In this document: positions 8,522 to 19,890 of the stretch, in pieces
Layout: each line of letters opens with the position of its first letter
How positions within the stretch are numbered: position 1 is the stretch's first letter
Source: Prosopocoilus inquinatus
Taxonomy: Eukaryota; Arthropoda; Insecta; Coleoptera; Lucanidae
Reading direction: 5' to 3'
Assembly (NCBI GenBank): GCA_036172665.1
Contig: CM069874.1
Location: forward strand, 51,566,707 to 51,630,706
DNA: 64,000 nucleotides
Notes under the pieces: generated by a model
What the model was told of the DNA's origin: nothing
Databases searched by the model: none
The model's input: the letters and a program-made list of their open reading frames with translations, nothing else
Translations under genes and position numbers: made by a program

Positions 8522-11500
8522 GCTACAACAAAACACAATACAGACACTATGCACGGTATCAGTAGATAAAACAAAAGTAAACAATAAATCTTACGTTATG
8601 ATTGCTGCTACTTAAACCATACGTATAACGTATCTATAATTTATGAATTCAGCCGAAATTCGCTCTCCGTAAAGGGCATACATTCATCGAAACGCGGTAT
8701 CAAAATTGTTAAGTAAAAAAAAACACATGATTGAATCACGAAGTTGAATGTCAAACGTGTCGCTGCGGTGGTCAGGTTATGTTTTCGGTATGGAGTCAGT
8801 GGGGCAGCGTCACCTGATGATACGTTTGAGAGCGGGAGAGTTTCGACATGACCCTAGAAGATGGCGGGGCCGTCTCGGTGTGAACTCAACTCGAGTGGAT
8901 AAAACGATTAACTACCAGGGGGTAGTATCGTACGTGAAGCAGGAAAGTATAAAGCGAGATTAAAACAGAAACTGCAACTGAAAGCCTAAAAAGAAAAGAA
9001 AGAAAGCCGTGGACACACGCAATTCGCTCAATTTACATGAGTTTACTGCACAGGCTTAGCATGAGGCTTTAAAATACCCCAAAACTCGCTGGTGGTGTAA
9101 GGGAAGATTCCGGCGGAACCGTAGATAAGTTCTTCTACTAAGTTCGAGCAAGAACTGCGTTAAATTCACAACCACAAAATAACACACCTTTGGCCGGCAA
9201 GAGTAAAAAACGAATGAAAAGTAACGGCGAAATGCGTTGCAAAGCTAAAAATACCAGCCAATCAGCTGAGAGGTCGAATACAATTTTAATGCCTCGATAA
9301 CCAATGAAATTGCCCGTAACCGTATTTTGTCAGATAATTTCGACTTGCATCGTAAGTGCGGAGAAAGCAACGGCATACAGTGTTGCCAGGTAAATACGAA
9401 ACTCGGTGGATGATGAGTTGTTGCCATGATTTGAAATGTAAGGTCTAATACATACTTGGATGCAAAGTCGCGCAACTTTGTTTCAAAGTCTTGTTTCGCG
9501 ATTGTTTCGAAACAGTTGCTAGACAAAATGTGATGTATCTCGAGTGTTCAGGGACAAAAATCGCAGAATCTTTGTTTCCCATTTCAAATGGGAAACTTGA
9601 AACAGTGTTCCGCAACATTTGGACGTGGGAGAAAAAAGATGAAGATCAAAAATTCGATAAATCTCGCTCACAATCAATCACCTCCGTATTTTATCGGCTC
9701 TACTGTGTTTCTTTTTAATTATGTGGTCTCAAAAAAAAAAAAAAAATTGATTTACATGGTACAGCTTGCTTGTAGCCTTGTAGGACGTCTTTTTAGTAGA
9801 GTATAAAAATCGAATAATAAAAATAGATATACAAGATGTTATCGAATAAAATGACAATGATTATACCACGTATAGACCACATTAAAGTATTACAATTTAA
9901 CCTAATTTATCTACATACAAAACTCTTTCGTTCCTGAGGTATAACCTCCTAAAGAGGCAACTTGAATAGAATATTTCCTCAAATATATCTGTAACGGTTT
10001 GAGGTAGATCGTTGAAATTTGACATGCAGTATAAGTGAAATACAGGGATGAATATATCATATGGAAAATTGAGCGTTCTTCGCCAGTGGCGTAGATCTGG
10101 GGAAATAGGTTATTTCATTTAACATTAATTCATTAACCACAAATAGTGATCAAGAGAAGTAGCAAAATTTGTTATACAACTATTGATCAGATAGCAATAA
10201 TAACGCAGATAAAAATTATTTTACTTTTTCATAGAAATTGTTTAAAGATCGCTGAATGCAGCTTAAATGTTACGGCGGAGTTTGGTTTTCAACTATTCTT
10301 CGACGTTCGGAACCAGAAAAAAGTCATAAAGACGTAGACCATGACCTAATGCACAGATATTGTACTGAAGTCAGGTCAAGTATCGTGTTTTTTCGTAAAT
10401 TTTAAAAGCAGAAAAATTTGTAACTAGGAAAGTTCTTAATAGTTTAAAATATTCTGTTCGTGTTGCATTAATTGATTATTAGTGTTGTGCTAATATGTAC
10501 TTAAAGAGATAAATTTAAACAAGTGCAAATTCTTGCATCATTGATTAAATTGCCAGTAATCAACTTACAGTGTTGATTACTAAAGTTTATTGTATTTGAA
10601 CAGCAAAAATAAATTCGTTTCTTTATTAAAACTTCGAATAAACGACGAAATAAACGTCTGCACTAGGCGAGAGCTTTTATGTCTTTATGGTTTAAGCCGA
10701 CGCAGAAATTCAGGTTCAATATTATCCTTATAAAAACATGTGTTTTGTGTTGGAATGTAAACAATTAATAAAATAGTGCGATTGAGAGCTAGCGAAGTTA
10801 TTCAATCACTTATTTTGAACCCATAGATTATTGTGTGTACAGGCAATCTAATTTATTTAATTTTTCATCGTATTATACTCCAATTCTTGCTTTCCGTTTT
10901 TAGAATAGAAATAGTTTCTGTTCTTGCAATACTTATTCTGCAGCTATTAGTGCGATAATTAAAAAATAATTTCACGCATTTTCAACCCAGTTACAAAACT
11001 AGCTTACGAAGATGTTTAATTACTTCAGTAAAAATCTAACGAAGATTAGTTACTCGTTTTTAACATAATTGTTATTGTCTATTACAAAAAGGTGCTTAAA
11101 CAAACGTTCTTACTTATCACATGTTGAAAATACAAATAAGCATGCTGCTATCATATTCATATTCGTATACAATAAGATCTTGACCGAGTTCTTCTAAACT
11201 TAAATAAAAAGTTTTATTGCGGTTTATTGCTTTTATCGGAATAAATTGTTGAAACAAGTCGTAAACCAAGCAGACGTTTCAAAACAAAGGGACTGCGTTC
11301 ACTTGTAATAGGTTAGTTTTTAATTTTTGGGCAAAAAATTTCAGATTTGGAGAATTAATCTCTTATGTAACGAGGAACTTACAGTTTCATTTAAAGACAG
11401 AGGTTTTGAAACACTCTGTATTACGCTGTTTTATGTACAGTTCTAAGTTATAATATTGTCTGGGAACAAACTTCTACGAGCGAAAGAATTTTCGTATTGC

Positions 11501-11574
11501 AAAAAAGGATCATACGATTAATTTTTAACTTATCACCTCTGACTTAATGCAGAGAAACTTTCAGTAAATTTAAA
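8522..11574. other. About 3 kb without a recognisable gene
   Basis: 8748-8963 encodes SLRWSGYVFGMES with a downstream RRWRGRLGV. This weakly resembles the W-GH / GRP end of LINE ORF2 and may be a relic. A short hairpin GTTTCCCATTT with AAATGGGAAAC sits at about 9573-9597. The 9240-9700 part is less AT-rich than its surroundings and carries overlapping short frames on both strands with no known domain. From 9800 to 11570 I see only AT-rich sequence. Confidence 0.35.
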
Positions 11575-12836
11575 TTACTTCCGCTGTTAGTTTGAATGTA
11601 AACACCTCGTACAAAGTCTGGTACGGAAGAACTCCAAATTTAAGCTATCCCGGAGAGTTTGGTTGTAAAGTTTATTGTCTTAACACTAAAGTAGACAAGT
11701 GAAAATTCGAGGCTCGCTCAAAAGAAGGAATACTGCTAAGATATTCAGATACTTCGAAAGGTTATAGGGTCTGGATTCTCAAAGGCAAGAAGGTTCAGAT
11801 TACCCGTGATTTAAAATCTTTAGAGACCACTGTTTCAAAACCAAAAGATTAGTAAGAATTTGTTCCTGCAGAAACCGTTGCTGAAGATATCCAGGAATAA
11901 CAAGATTTGGACTTCGAGATACGTAACGACACATTAGAAAATGATAAATGTTCTGAATTTCGAGAAGTATTCGATGAAAACGAAGTAAAAAGGGAAGATG
12001 TAGTACACTTAAGAGCAAGAGGAAGACCAAGAACCGGTAGGAGAGGAAGACCTAGAAAGCAGTATCAAACCCAGAAAGAACTTGTACCGGAAGAAAATGC
12101 ACAAACTATCAAAGAATATAAAGAATAAGGAGTGTTAATACCGCAAATACCAATGATTGAAGACGTGTCAAGTCCCAATGCAGATAAATGGTTGGATGCA
12201 AGCAGGCGAAGTTTCATCAATTTTGAAAAACGACACGTGGGAAGTCGTCAAATATCCGAAAAATAAAACAATTATTGGTAGTTGAATCATTCTAAGTAAT
12301 AAACTAAATCCTGATGGATCAGTACATAGGAGAGAAGCTCGACTAGTTGCCCAGGGTTTTTTTTTTACAAAAACCCGGTGTACATTTCAATGAAACTTTT
12401 TCGCCTGTAGTGAAAAGTAATTAGTTCTGTACAAATAATCACAGCTACTGCAATAAAATTGAATATATGAAAGTTGGGCACTTTGATGTTTCCACAGCCT
12501 ACCTGAATGGCGACTTGGAAGAAGAACTATTCATGAAACTACCGAAATTTCTGAAGGAAGCTTTGAAACGAGTTGCTGAAACGAAGAAGTTTGGAAATCA
12601 AAACAACAAGAAAGCATTAGAAGCTTTGGACCACCTCCAATGTGACGATCAAGTAGTATTATTTTTGAAGAAAGTCCTTTACGGACTTAAACAAGCTGGT
12701 AGAAGTTGACATAGGATAAGAAGCTCGATGGAGTTCTTAAATTATTAAAAGCTCGTCCTCTGAACGCTGACCATTGCGTATATAAACTTGAACAAGGGGG
12801 AATTTTAGCTTTTACTGTAATTTATATTGATGATTG
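11575..12836 (+). pseudogene. Ty1/copia retrotransposon relic: integrase end to reverse transcriptase
   Basis: Read in changing frames: YKVWYGRTPNLSYPGEFGC and SKEGILLRYSDTSKGYRVW (C-terminal integrase, 11600-11770), then the variable linker with RARGRPRTGRRGRPRKQ (12011-12060). The RT follows: FNETFSPVVKS (about 12388), GHFDVSTAYLNGDLEEELF (12476-12530), VLYGLKQAGRS (12675-12708) and VIYIDD (about 12818-12835), the catalytic motif. The order matches copia Pol. Stops and frameshifts are frequent and the frame ends right after YIDD. RNase H, LTRs and Gag are not visible, so this is an internal fragment. Confidence 0.85.
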
Positions 12837-13508
12837 ATGGTGCGATGAATTACCTAGCAACTACCACTCGTGTAATGTGTTATGTTCTTCGCCGCGTTAA
12901 ATGTTACCAGAGAACACTGGAAGACTCTAAACTTCTGCACACGCAAACCTCTGAACGCCAAATTACAAAAAAAAACAACCGATATAATAACGTAGTAAAT
13001 AAAATATAACTAATGAATTGTATTTACGGAAAATAATTAGTTTAGATTCACGATAATCTTTGTATGAAGTCGATCCCCATTTTCTCTAGTAATCAGAAGC
13101 CCTTTTGTGAGTGGTTTGATAAAAAGCGCAATAAAATCTGGGCAAACGCGCTGCGGAAGAATGGATCATAAAGTGTTTCGTTCACGTAATAAATAATAAC
13201 GCACGGTATGCATAAGAGTCTATAAAGTGAAGAAAACACGCGTACAGCTCTATTACGTTACAGGAAAGTATTTCTGTTTCCAGACGAATCGATCAACCAG
13301 CAGTGAAACGTTGAGCCACTGTGCAATACGTTAAAGTGTCCTTTAGAAGATTAAAAATTTTCTGAAAAAATCAAGATATCGAAAAAGGAAGTAGCAAAAA
13401 TATTTGAACATTACAAATCATAATAACTAAAAGACAAAATGTAAATATCTTCTTGGAAGTACAAAGGAATTATTTTTGCTTTTATTTGTAAAAAAATAAT
13501 CATATTAA
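12837..13508. other. No gene recognised
   Basis: Downstream of the copia relic. No LTR end, poly-purine tract or further Pol motif could be identified. Confidence 0.35.
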
Positions 13509-13654
13509 AGGGTCTATTCTGTATCAAAACAGTTAAATTTAAAGGGGTGTTAAATTTTGTTGCTACGGTAACAACCAATCATGGAACTGTGTTTTAAATT
13601 TTAGAGGACCTCTAAATTTTAACAGCCTGTTAATAAATTACAGAATCTGCTCCT
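13509..13654. mobile_element. MITE of about 146 bp
   Basis: Inverted ends: GGGTCTATTCTGTA (from 13510) against TACAGAATCTGCTCC (to 13653). The inner parts also pair (AGGGGTGTTAAA against TTTTAACAGCCT and CCTCTAAATTTTAAC). A TAA lies at either edge, so the target may be TWA, but the exact border is ambiguous. No coding content. Confidence 0.55.
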
Positions 13655-13865
13655 AATTACGTTTGTTTTGTTTATGTGTAAGTAAATTTCGATATTATTA
13701 GATCTCATCAGGACAGAGTATTTAAGAACAAAGTTATTTTTACCTGTTTTAAACTATTTAACAGTTTATTTACCTTGAGAAGAAGAAAACTAATAGAAAT
13801 AGGTATAGGAAATGCTACCACTAATCCATGAAGAATTTGAGTCTGTATCTCGTGATGCAAAAATA

Positions 13866-14371
13866 TACAGGCTGTTTCATTCACGAAAACTGAAATTCGG
13901 GCAATTAAACATAAAAGGTTCGACGCCATATTTTGACCATTCATTGAATTTTTCAATGATAACTAGGACATGATTTGAAAGGCTGAGCATTATTCTTTCA
14001 AACGGGAGGCAAGTTGAATCTTGAAATTTGATACTGTCGTAAATACATTCTCTTAAATGAAAGGTCACCGAAATAATTTTTTTTCTGAAATTCGAAGATA
14101 TCTCAAAAACCGTTGCGTTTAAGCAGGGAAGCCTTAGCAACTTTTACTTAAAGTAACGTACAGAATCAGAATTTGCAAAAAAAGTATAGTATTCCATTTA
14201 AAATAAGAAACTTCATGCCGACTTCCTGCATATCCGGAAGTGATATAATAGTGAAAATAATTTAATCTGAAGGGTTACTTCCTGCTAGGGCAATGTATTA
14301 ATTTTCAGAATGTTTGTATGTTCTCTTCTTCGAAAACTTTTAATGGGGCACTCAACTTGGGATAGCCTGTA
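13866..14371. mobile_element. Non-autonomous DNA element with TATACAGGCT ends
   Basis: Starts TATACAGGCTGT at 13864 and ends ATAGCCTGTATA at 14373, with TA as the likely duplication. The interior contains ATTCCATTTAAAATAAGAAA and a TCCGGAAGTGATAT block. Both are shared in similar form with the large foldback at 15533-16588, so the two belong to related families. No transposase is seen. Confidence 0.55.
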
Positions 14372-14373
14372 TA

Positions 14374-15532
14374 TAATAAAAAATAACGCTTTGCGTTAAC
14401 CAAGCAATTTAAGATGCGCAAATGAAATTAAAACATCTAAAAATTTGACCTCAATGGAACGCCATTGTACAAATAAATTAAGAGGCAGATTTACAGTGTA
14501 ATAATCGCGACCTGTTCGAGCTTTATTTGCAAGAAGAAAACATTTCAGGAAATATTTAGAGTATTCCAGACTTTCTATCCGCACTGTATCATATAAGTTA
14601 TGATTTTATGTTACATGATAAAACATAAAATAACATAAAATTACAAACTCGGAATAAAATCCAAAATAATCTTGCACTTTCCGTTATTTTTCAATTTTTC
14701 TGCAAATTTTGGTTGAAAGTGACAGTACCTAAACATAATCTGAGCAACTGACTGTGATCGAGTTATAAAGAGATGCGTATAGAACGGAGCGAAGCAGCAA
14801 ACATTGCCCCCGCTTCCTTCCGAAACATATAAAGCAATTGTGCCCCCGGTAGGGCGGGGGCGGCCGGCTGATGGCTCGTGTCAACTGCAGGCCCGCACAA
14901 AGAGATGGCTTCTTTCAATCTGTAATTACTGTCCTGACCTGCAAGTGAAGAGCGGAGATGAACCTTTATAATTTTACTTTTCAGATACTTTAACCCATTT
15001 CATAAGCTGTTTTCTGCAGTTGCGGAGCTTTAAAAGCTTCTCCGTCAAGGATACAGAGTTGATGGAAGGAAAATGACGAAAGTGGTTAAGTATTCGTATA
15101 CGATTCTGAAGAAGAACAAATCATTTTTTGTTCTTTCAACGTGCTTGGTTGGTTTTGGATTTTCTGTTAACGCGCCGAAGTGAATACGTAATGATAACTG
15201 ATGATTGTGATGTTCTTACGAAAGACAGACGGACAGACAAAGTGTCATATAAGCGTGACAATAATTTATCATGTTTGCGTTGAGCATGGATTTGCAATTT
15301 GTAATAGTCTGCACGATGCCGGTTACATGGATTTAGCGTTGACAAGATGAACTTTGACTAAAATTGATTTGTTTTAAGAACACAATATACCAATAAGACA
15401 ATGTAATTGATGTACTCAGATTATTTTTTTACATATTTTTACTGATTTGGCACATATATTTTTTTACATACAGTATACCTTTCGGCAGTATTTTAAATAA
15501 ATAAAATGTTAGAATTATAAATTATAAATAAG
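14374..15532. other. No gene; a locally GC-rich patch at 14800-14960
   Basis: The GC-rich patch contains a CATATAAAG box, GGGCGGGGGCGG and an inverted pair GCCCCCGC / GCGGGGGC about 50 bp apart. It could be an old promoter or host regulatory sequence but nothing identifies it. The rest is AT-rich without recognisable coding. Confidence 0.35.
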
Positions 15533-16588
15533 TATACCGGGTGTCCCGCGCCATGTGCTCACCTTTCTAGAATCTTTATTTATTAATCGATTAACCTCAA
15601 TTTTGGAGACGATAAACTAAACAATAAATGTAATTTTTCAACATACTGACAGTCGTCATAGGACTTCCGGTTTCGCCGGAAGTGATATCCACTTTCTTAT
15701 TTTAAATGGAACACCCTATATATTTTTACATATTTAAAATCTACGGAGCATTGCGAGTCCGAATACGTTTCAATTGTTAATTTTGGTTTCCATGACAACG
15801 AAAAGAACTTTTTTATTTTTCAGTCTAGAAAGCTATGAATCGCATTTTTTCGATCTAATGCGATCAAGTGTTTCGAAAAAATCACTCCTTTGATGGTATT
15901 TTGATTTTTAACATTTTTACATTTTTTGAAATTTTCATTAGCTCTTAACTCATTTCTTTCGATAGAACCTCATATGTTTCTTAGCTTAGTTCAACAGAAC
16001 ATTTTTTTCTGAGTACACTGATACCAAATACGTCATATTTTCTTTGAAAGTCATTTGAAATAAAGGGAGTGTAAAATTTCAATAAGACATGCTCTGTTTT
16101 AAATTATTTTTAGAGGAAATATGATGTATTTGGTATCAGCGTATTCAGAAAAAAATGTTCAGTTGAACTAAGCTAAGAAACATATGAGATTCTATCGAAA
16201 AAAAATGAGTTAAGAGCTAATGAAAATTTCAAATGCTGAAAAAATTATAAAAAGCTAAATACAATCAAAGAAGTGATTTCCTGGAAACACCTGATCGCAT
16301 TAGAACGAAGAAATGCGATTCATAGCTTTCTAGATTGAAAAATAAAAAAGTTTTTTTTTCGTTGTCATGGAAACTAAAATTAACAATTGATACGTACTCG
16401 GACTCGCAATGCTCCATAGATTTTAAATATGTAAAAATATATAGGCTGTTCCATTTAAATAAGAAAGTTGAAAACGAAACCGGAAGTCCTATGACGACTA
16501 TATCGGAAAATTATATTTTTTGTTTAGTTTATTGTCTCCAAAATTCAGGTTAATCGATTAATAAATAAAGACTGTAGAAGGGTGTATA
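15533..16588. mobile_element. Large foldback element with inverted arms of about 500 bp
   Basis: The left arm starts TATACCGGGTGTCCC and runs to about 16050. The right arm (about 16110-16588) is its inverted copy and ends GGTGTATA. Landmarks pair at every level: TTATTAATCGATTAACC, CATAGGACTTCCGG, CCATGACAACGAAAA, and GATACCAAATACGTCATATTT against its inverse. The left end has about 20 bp absent from the right. No transposase. Partial relatives are at 13866-14371 and 42455-42870. Confidence 0.8.
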
Positions 16589-16634
16589 AAAATATAAAAT
16601 AATTGAAATTAACCTCCGCCCACAATTTTTATAT

Positions 16635-16680
16635 CCGTAGATACGTATTTCGGCAGCTAAGCTGCCATCTTTAGTACGCC
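16635..16680 (-). ncRNA. Decayed hammerhead ribozyme, PLE1 left arm
   Basis: Minus strand: stem I CGTA, core CTAAAGA (CTGAAGA expected, so one invariant G is changed), stem II GGCAGC/GCTGCC with loop TTA, GAAA, palindromic stem III ATACGTAT, C17, and TACGG closing stem I. The fold is intact but the core substitution should abolish or strongly reduce cleavage. Confidence 0.65.
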
Positions 16681-16764
16681 ACCAACTTAAAAGCACTAAA
16701 AAATGTCTAAAAACAACCTAATCATATAGATATTAGACATTTTTTAGTGCTTTTAAGTTGGTAG

Positions 16765-16808
16765 CGTACTGAAGATGACAGCTTAGCTGCCGAAATACGT
16801 ATCTACGG
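16765..16808 (+). ncRNA. Hammerhead ribozyme, PLE1 right arm
   Basis: Stem I is CGTA (16765-16768) with TACG (16804-16807). The core is CTGAAGA (16769-16775). Stem II is GACAGC/GCTGCC with loop TTA and one mismatch, with an extra T at 16776 before it. GAAA is 16792-16795, stem III is ATACGTAT (16795-16802) and C17 is 16803. All core nucleotides are present. The extra nucleotide at the base of stem II is also seen in the PLE2 motif. Confidence 0.7.
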
Positions 16809-16846
16809 ACATAAAAATTATCGTGGGCGGAGGTTAATTTCAATTA

Positions 16847-17329
16847 TCTCTTAAACCACAGTCTCCTTTACTATTTTAGTTTAAGTATATAAAATATTAC
16901 ATACACAAATCTCAGATTAAAGCCGCTCCCAGACGATAGACATTATTGGCAATTAAAGTTAACGTCGGAAAAATAAATTTAATGGCTTAGCTGGCACAGA
17001 AAAATTAAGCCTCGAGGTGCGTTTACTTATTAAACCTCATAAGAACATTAATAATAATAATAATAATAATCTTTAAAACGAAGATATAAGGTGTCGATGA
17101 CTTAAAAATAAACAACGAATATGACGCCTATGAAAGAAATAATATTAGCAAATCTTTAAAAATTAAAGCTTCAGTATTTGGTCTTATATACACGTTCTCG
17201 ATATTAATAAAGCACTTAAATGTCCAAAATGGATACAAGTAATAAAACAATGCATCAAGGAGTTTTTTGTCTGTTGGGAATTAAAGTATTATCAAAAATA
17301 TAATATACTAACATTACCTTATAAAAATG
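16847..17329. other. PLE1 upstream region without recognisable coding
   Basis: Lies between the inverted hammerhead block and the first clear RT motif of PLE1. It contains an AAT microsatellite at about 17049-17072. It probably includes the decayed 5' part of the PLE1 ORF, but no motif can be supported. Confidence 0.4.
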
Positions 17330-17460
17330 AAAATGATTATAATGTAAAAAATTCTTTTGTTTCTGCAGAACAATTTCAAATCTATCAATGATCTGAGAAT
17401 TTTGTCTTACTTTCTTTAGATGTTGTTTCCTTATTTACTAACATCCCTACAAATCTGTTA
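17330..17460 (+). pseudogene. Penelope-like element PLE1, reverse transcriptase motif A region
   Basis: Translation gives VKNSFVSAEQFQIYQ, a stop, then LSLDVVSLFTNIPTNL. SLDVVSLFTNIP holds the motif A aspartate and is characteristic of Penelope RTs; compare SLDVISLFTNIP in PLE2. The element is then cut by a mariner at 17461 and continues at 18753. Confidence 0.8.
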
Positions 17461-17462
17461 TA

Positions 17463-18750
17463 CGTGGGCTGCTGGAAAAGTTTTTGGAAACGGTATGAAA
17501 AAAACGCATATGAAATTTGGTAAACGGTGTCATTGTTTTTCGAAGTATTCGCCTTTGACGTCAATACACTTTTGCATACGCTCGAACCAATTTCTAAAGC
17601 ACGTTTTCCACTCTAAAGATGGTACCTCAGAAACCAGTGTCCGGAATGTTTCAACCGCTGCTTCAGCCGACGAAAATCGCTCACTACGCATTTTATTTCT
17701 GATATTTGGGAACAAAAAGAAATCATTAGGTGATAAATCAGGTGAGTATGGACAATGAGTCATTAATTCAACATTTTCGTTGGACAAAAAATCAACTGTT
17801 TGACGGGCTGAGTGAGAGCTGGCGTTGTCATGATAGGGAATAATTCGTCGATTTCGATTGTTTCTTCTTATTTGATCGATGACTTCCGGCAAACAAATTG
17901 TAGTATACCAATCAGCATTCACGGTTTTTCGATCCTCTAAAGCCACGGTTGCTACATGTCCAGTTAAACCAAAGAAACAAGCAAACATTTGCTTCGCAGC
18001 ATTGCGTGAACGGACAACTTTTGTTGGTTTTGGTTCATTTTGAAATACCCAAACGGTCGATTGTTGTTTACTTTCTGGCTCGTACGAATAGATCCACGTT
18101 TCGTCACCAGTAACGATGTTATAAACTAAATTTGAACGACTCCTATTGAATTTCTTGAGCATTTCTTCGCACCATTTGACACGACTCCGCTTTTGCGCTT
18201 CTGTTAAATTGTGTGGGATCCAAAGACTACAAAGCTCTCGTACGTTCAAATGGCCATGCAAAATCTGGTGTATTGATTTCATATCAATGCGTAAGGATGC
18301 TTGAATCTCACGGTATGTCACATGTCGATCTCGCTCAAGCATTTCACGCACAGCATCTACATTAGCGGCAACAACAGATATTGATGGACGACCTTCACGA
18401 AATTCGTCACTGAGAGAGGTACGTCCACGCTGGAATTCGGCAAACCAATTATAAACACTGCCCTTTGATGATGCTTCATCTCCAAAAGCCAAATGAAGCC
18501 GATCGAGGCATTGTTTCGGCGTTAGACCACATTTGAAATCGTAAAAAATCATGGCACGAAAATTTTCATGCGAGATTTCCATGTTTACACACAATTACTT
18601 TTTCTCAAATGCTGTACAAACAAAACTAGTTCACTTGGATGGGAACTGTCAATAGAATTATAGGCAAAGAACGTCAAATTTTTCAAATATGACAGTTGAT
18701 AAACGCTAACAATTCTAGACCTACTCCAGAAAATTTTCCAGCAGCCCACG
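17463..18750 (-). mobile_element. Mariner element with intact transposase frame
   Basis: A 1288-bp element inserted in the PLE1 RT. The ends CGTGGGCTGCTGGAAAA (17463) and TTTTCCAGCAGCCCACG (to 18750) are perfect inverted repeats, flanked by TA at 17461-17462 and 18751-18752. A second, degenerate copy with the same ends is at 51230-52507. Intact ends and frame suggest a recent insertion. Confidence 0.9.
17530..18582 (-). CDS. Mariner transposase, uninterrupted
   Basis: About 350 residues, the usual mariner length, with no internal stop. The frame opens four codons earlier (MCVN), but I chose the Met of MEISHENFRAM because this opening is conserved in mariners. The N-terminus has two helix-turn-helix regions (CLDRLHLAFG, SVYNWFAEFQRG) and a GRPS linker. 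WIPHNLTEAQK precedes the catalytic domain. The DD34D triad is visible: TGDETWIYSYEPES, HDNASSHSA and YSPDLSPNDFFLF, with 34 residues between the second and third Asp. It catalyses cut-and-paste transposition at TA. Whether it is expressed or active cannot be told. The subfamily is uncertain. Confidence 0.92.
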   Translation of the reverse strand: MEISHENFRAMIFYDFKCGLTPKQCLDRLHLAFGDEASSKGSVYNWFAEFQRGRTSLSDEFREGRPSISVVAANVDAVREMLERDRHVTYREIQASLRIDMKSIHQILHGHLNVRELCSLWIPHNLTEAQKRSRVKWCEEMLKKFNRSRSNLVYNIVTGDETWIYSYEPESKQQSTVWVFQNEPKPTKVVRSRNAAKQMFACFFGLTGHVATVALEDRKTVNADWYTTICLPEVIDQIRRNNRNRRIIPYHDNASSHSARQTVDFLSNENVELMTHCPYSPDLSPNDFFLFPNIRNKMRSERFSSAEAAVETFRTLVSEVPSLEWKTCFRNWFERMQKCIDVKGEYFEKQ

Positions 18751-18752
18751 TA

Positions 18753-19890
18753 GAAACTGTAAATGAAGATTGGTCTAACAAAATTGAACCATATTGTAAT
18801 TTAAGTAAAGAAAAATTCTTAGCAATTTGAATTTTTTTATTTAATAATAGTTATTTCTCTTATATTGATAGTTTTTATAAACAGATTTATGCTGTTCTGA
18901 TGGGCCCTCCTCTTAGTCCTATTTTAGCACAGATTGTGATGGATCGTCTTTTGGATTACGTAATGTCATACCTCAATTACCTTTCTAATTTGGTTTTATA
19001 AAAAAATATGTAGATAACATTATTTGTTTTTTACCAAGTAATATGATTGTTACTACGTTAGATGTTTTAAATAATTTTCATCCACAAATTCAATTTACCA
19101 CAGAAGAAGAAACTAACAATTCAGTTCCATTTCTGGATATTAAATTAAGAAGATTAGAAAATAATACAATCATAATGAATTGGTATCAAAAACCAACACA
19201 TTCAGGTAGATTCATTAATTTTCATTCATGTAATCCTTTAAAATTGAATGTTTTAATTTCTTTTAAGAATAAAATAAAAACGTTATGTCATCCAACGTTT
19301 TTAAAAAATAATTTAATTAAACCTTGAAATCTTTCTTTGTAATAATGAATATCCCTTAAATTTAGTTAATAAAATTATATTTCAATGTAATCAAAATCAA
19401 AATCAAAATATTCAGAATATTAACAATAATAATTCACAAAATAACCAAAATCAAAATATTTTAATTTATAAAAAATTTCCACAAATAACTAATTATACAA
19501 ATCTGATCATTAAAAAATTAAAAAATAATTAAATAAATTAAATAATTAATATAATTTAAAAACAATTAATAATCACTTTGGTAAAACCAAGGATAAATTT
19601 CCCTCTTTTTTATCAATACGGTACTGTTTATTGTATTCCTTGTACTGAATGTGATCAGGTTTACGTAGGACAAACTTCCAAATTTTTGGCTTAAATCACC
19701 ACTATCACAACATAAATCTGATTATAGATTAATAACTAAAAAAGATAAAAATTCAAGTGCTTTAGCACATCATTTTAAAGAAAAAAATTATTTATTAGTT
19801 TTCACTAACACAAAATTTTAGAAGAAAAGAATTATTGTGTAAGATTATCCTTAGAATTATTTCACATTAAAAAAAAAAACAGTAATCGCA
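18753..19890 (+). pseudogene. Penelope-like element PLE1, RT and GIY-YIG endonuclease (after the mariner)
   Basis: Continues the RT: ETVNEDWSNKIEPY, then MGPPLSPILAQIVMDRL (motif B), KYVDNIICFLPSN (motif C, with VDN instead of the usual VDD), and FTTEEETNNSVPFLDIKL. YQKPTHSGRFINFHS then leads into the linker. A low-complexity AAT/CAA stretch (19390-19470) follows. The endonuclease is at 19640-19700 (YCIPCTECDQVYVGQTS) with ALAHHFKEKNY downstream near 19760. Frameshifts and stops show a dead copy. The order RT then GIY-YIG defines a Penelope-like element of the endonuclease-bearing type. It is a different family from PLE2. Confidence 0.88.

Larger units (their letters stand above)
16601..16846. 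repeat. Inverted terminal region (pLTR-like) of Penelope-like element PLE1, with two hammerhead motifs
   Basis: Arms 16601-16709 and about 16733-16846 are inverted copies around a spacer of about 23 bp. Each arm carries one hammerhead-like motif, pointing away from the centre. The outer sequence TTAATTTCAATT followed by TAAACCACAGTCTCC resembles the end of PLE3 near 50855-50900, which links this block to a Penelope-like element. The PLE1 coding relic starts about 0.5 kb downstream. Confidence 0.65.

Noticed and set aside
8748..8963. Firm LINE ORF2 fragment
   Set aside because: Only a short RWSGYVFGM and RGRLG resemblance; too weak to call as a pseudogene.
9240..9530. Coding gene on the minus strand
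   Set aside because: The 93-codon frame overlaps another open frame on the plus strand and shows no domain.
14800..14960. tRNA or snRNA gene in the GC-rich patch
   Set aside because: No cloverleaf or internal A/B boxes and no conserved snRNA motif could be found by eye.
16847..17329. N-terminal half of the PLE1 ORF
   Set aside because: No alignable Penelope N-terminal motif such as the ADKS or IPKIHK segments is visible, so it is left unassigned.
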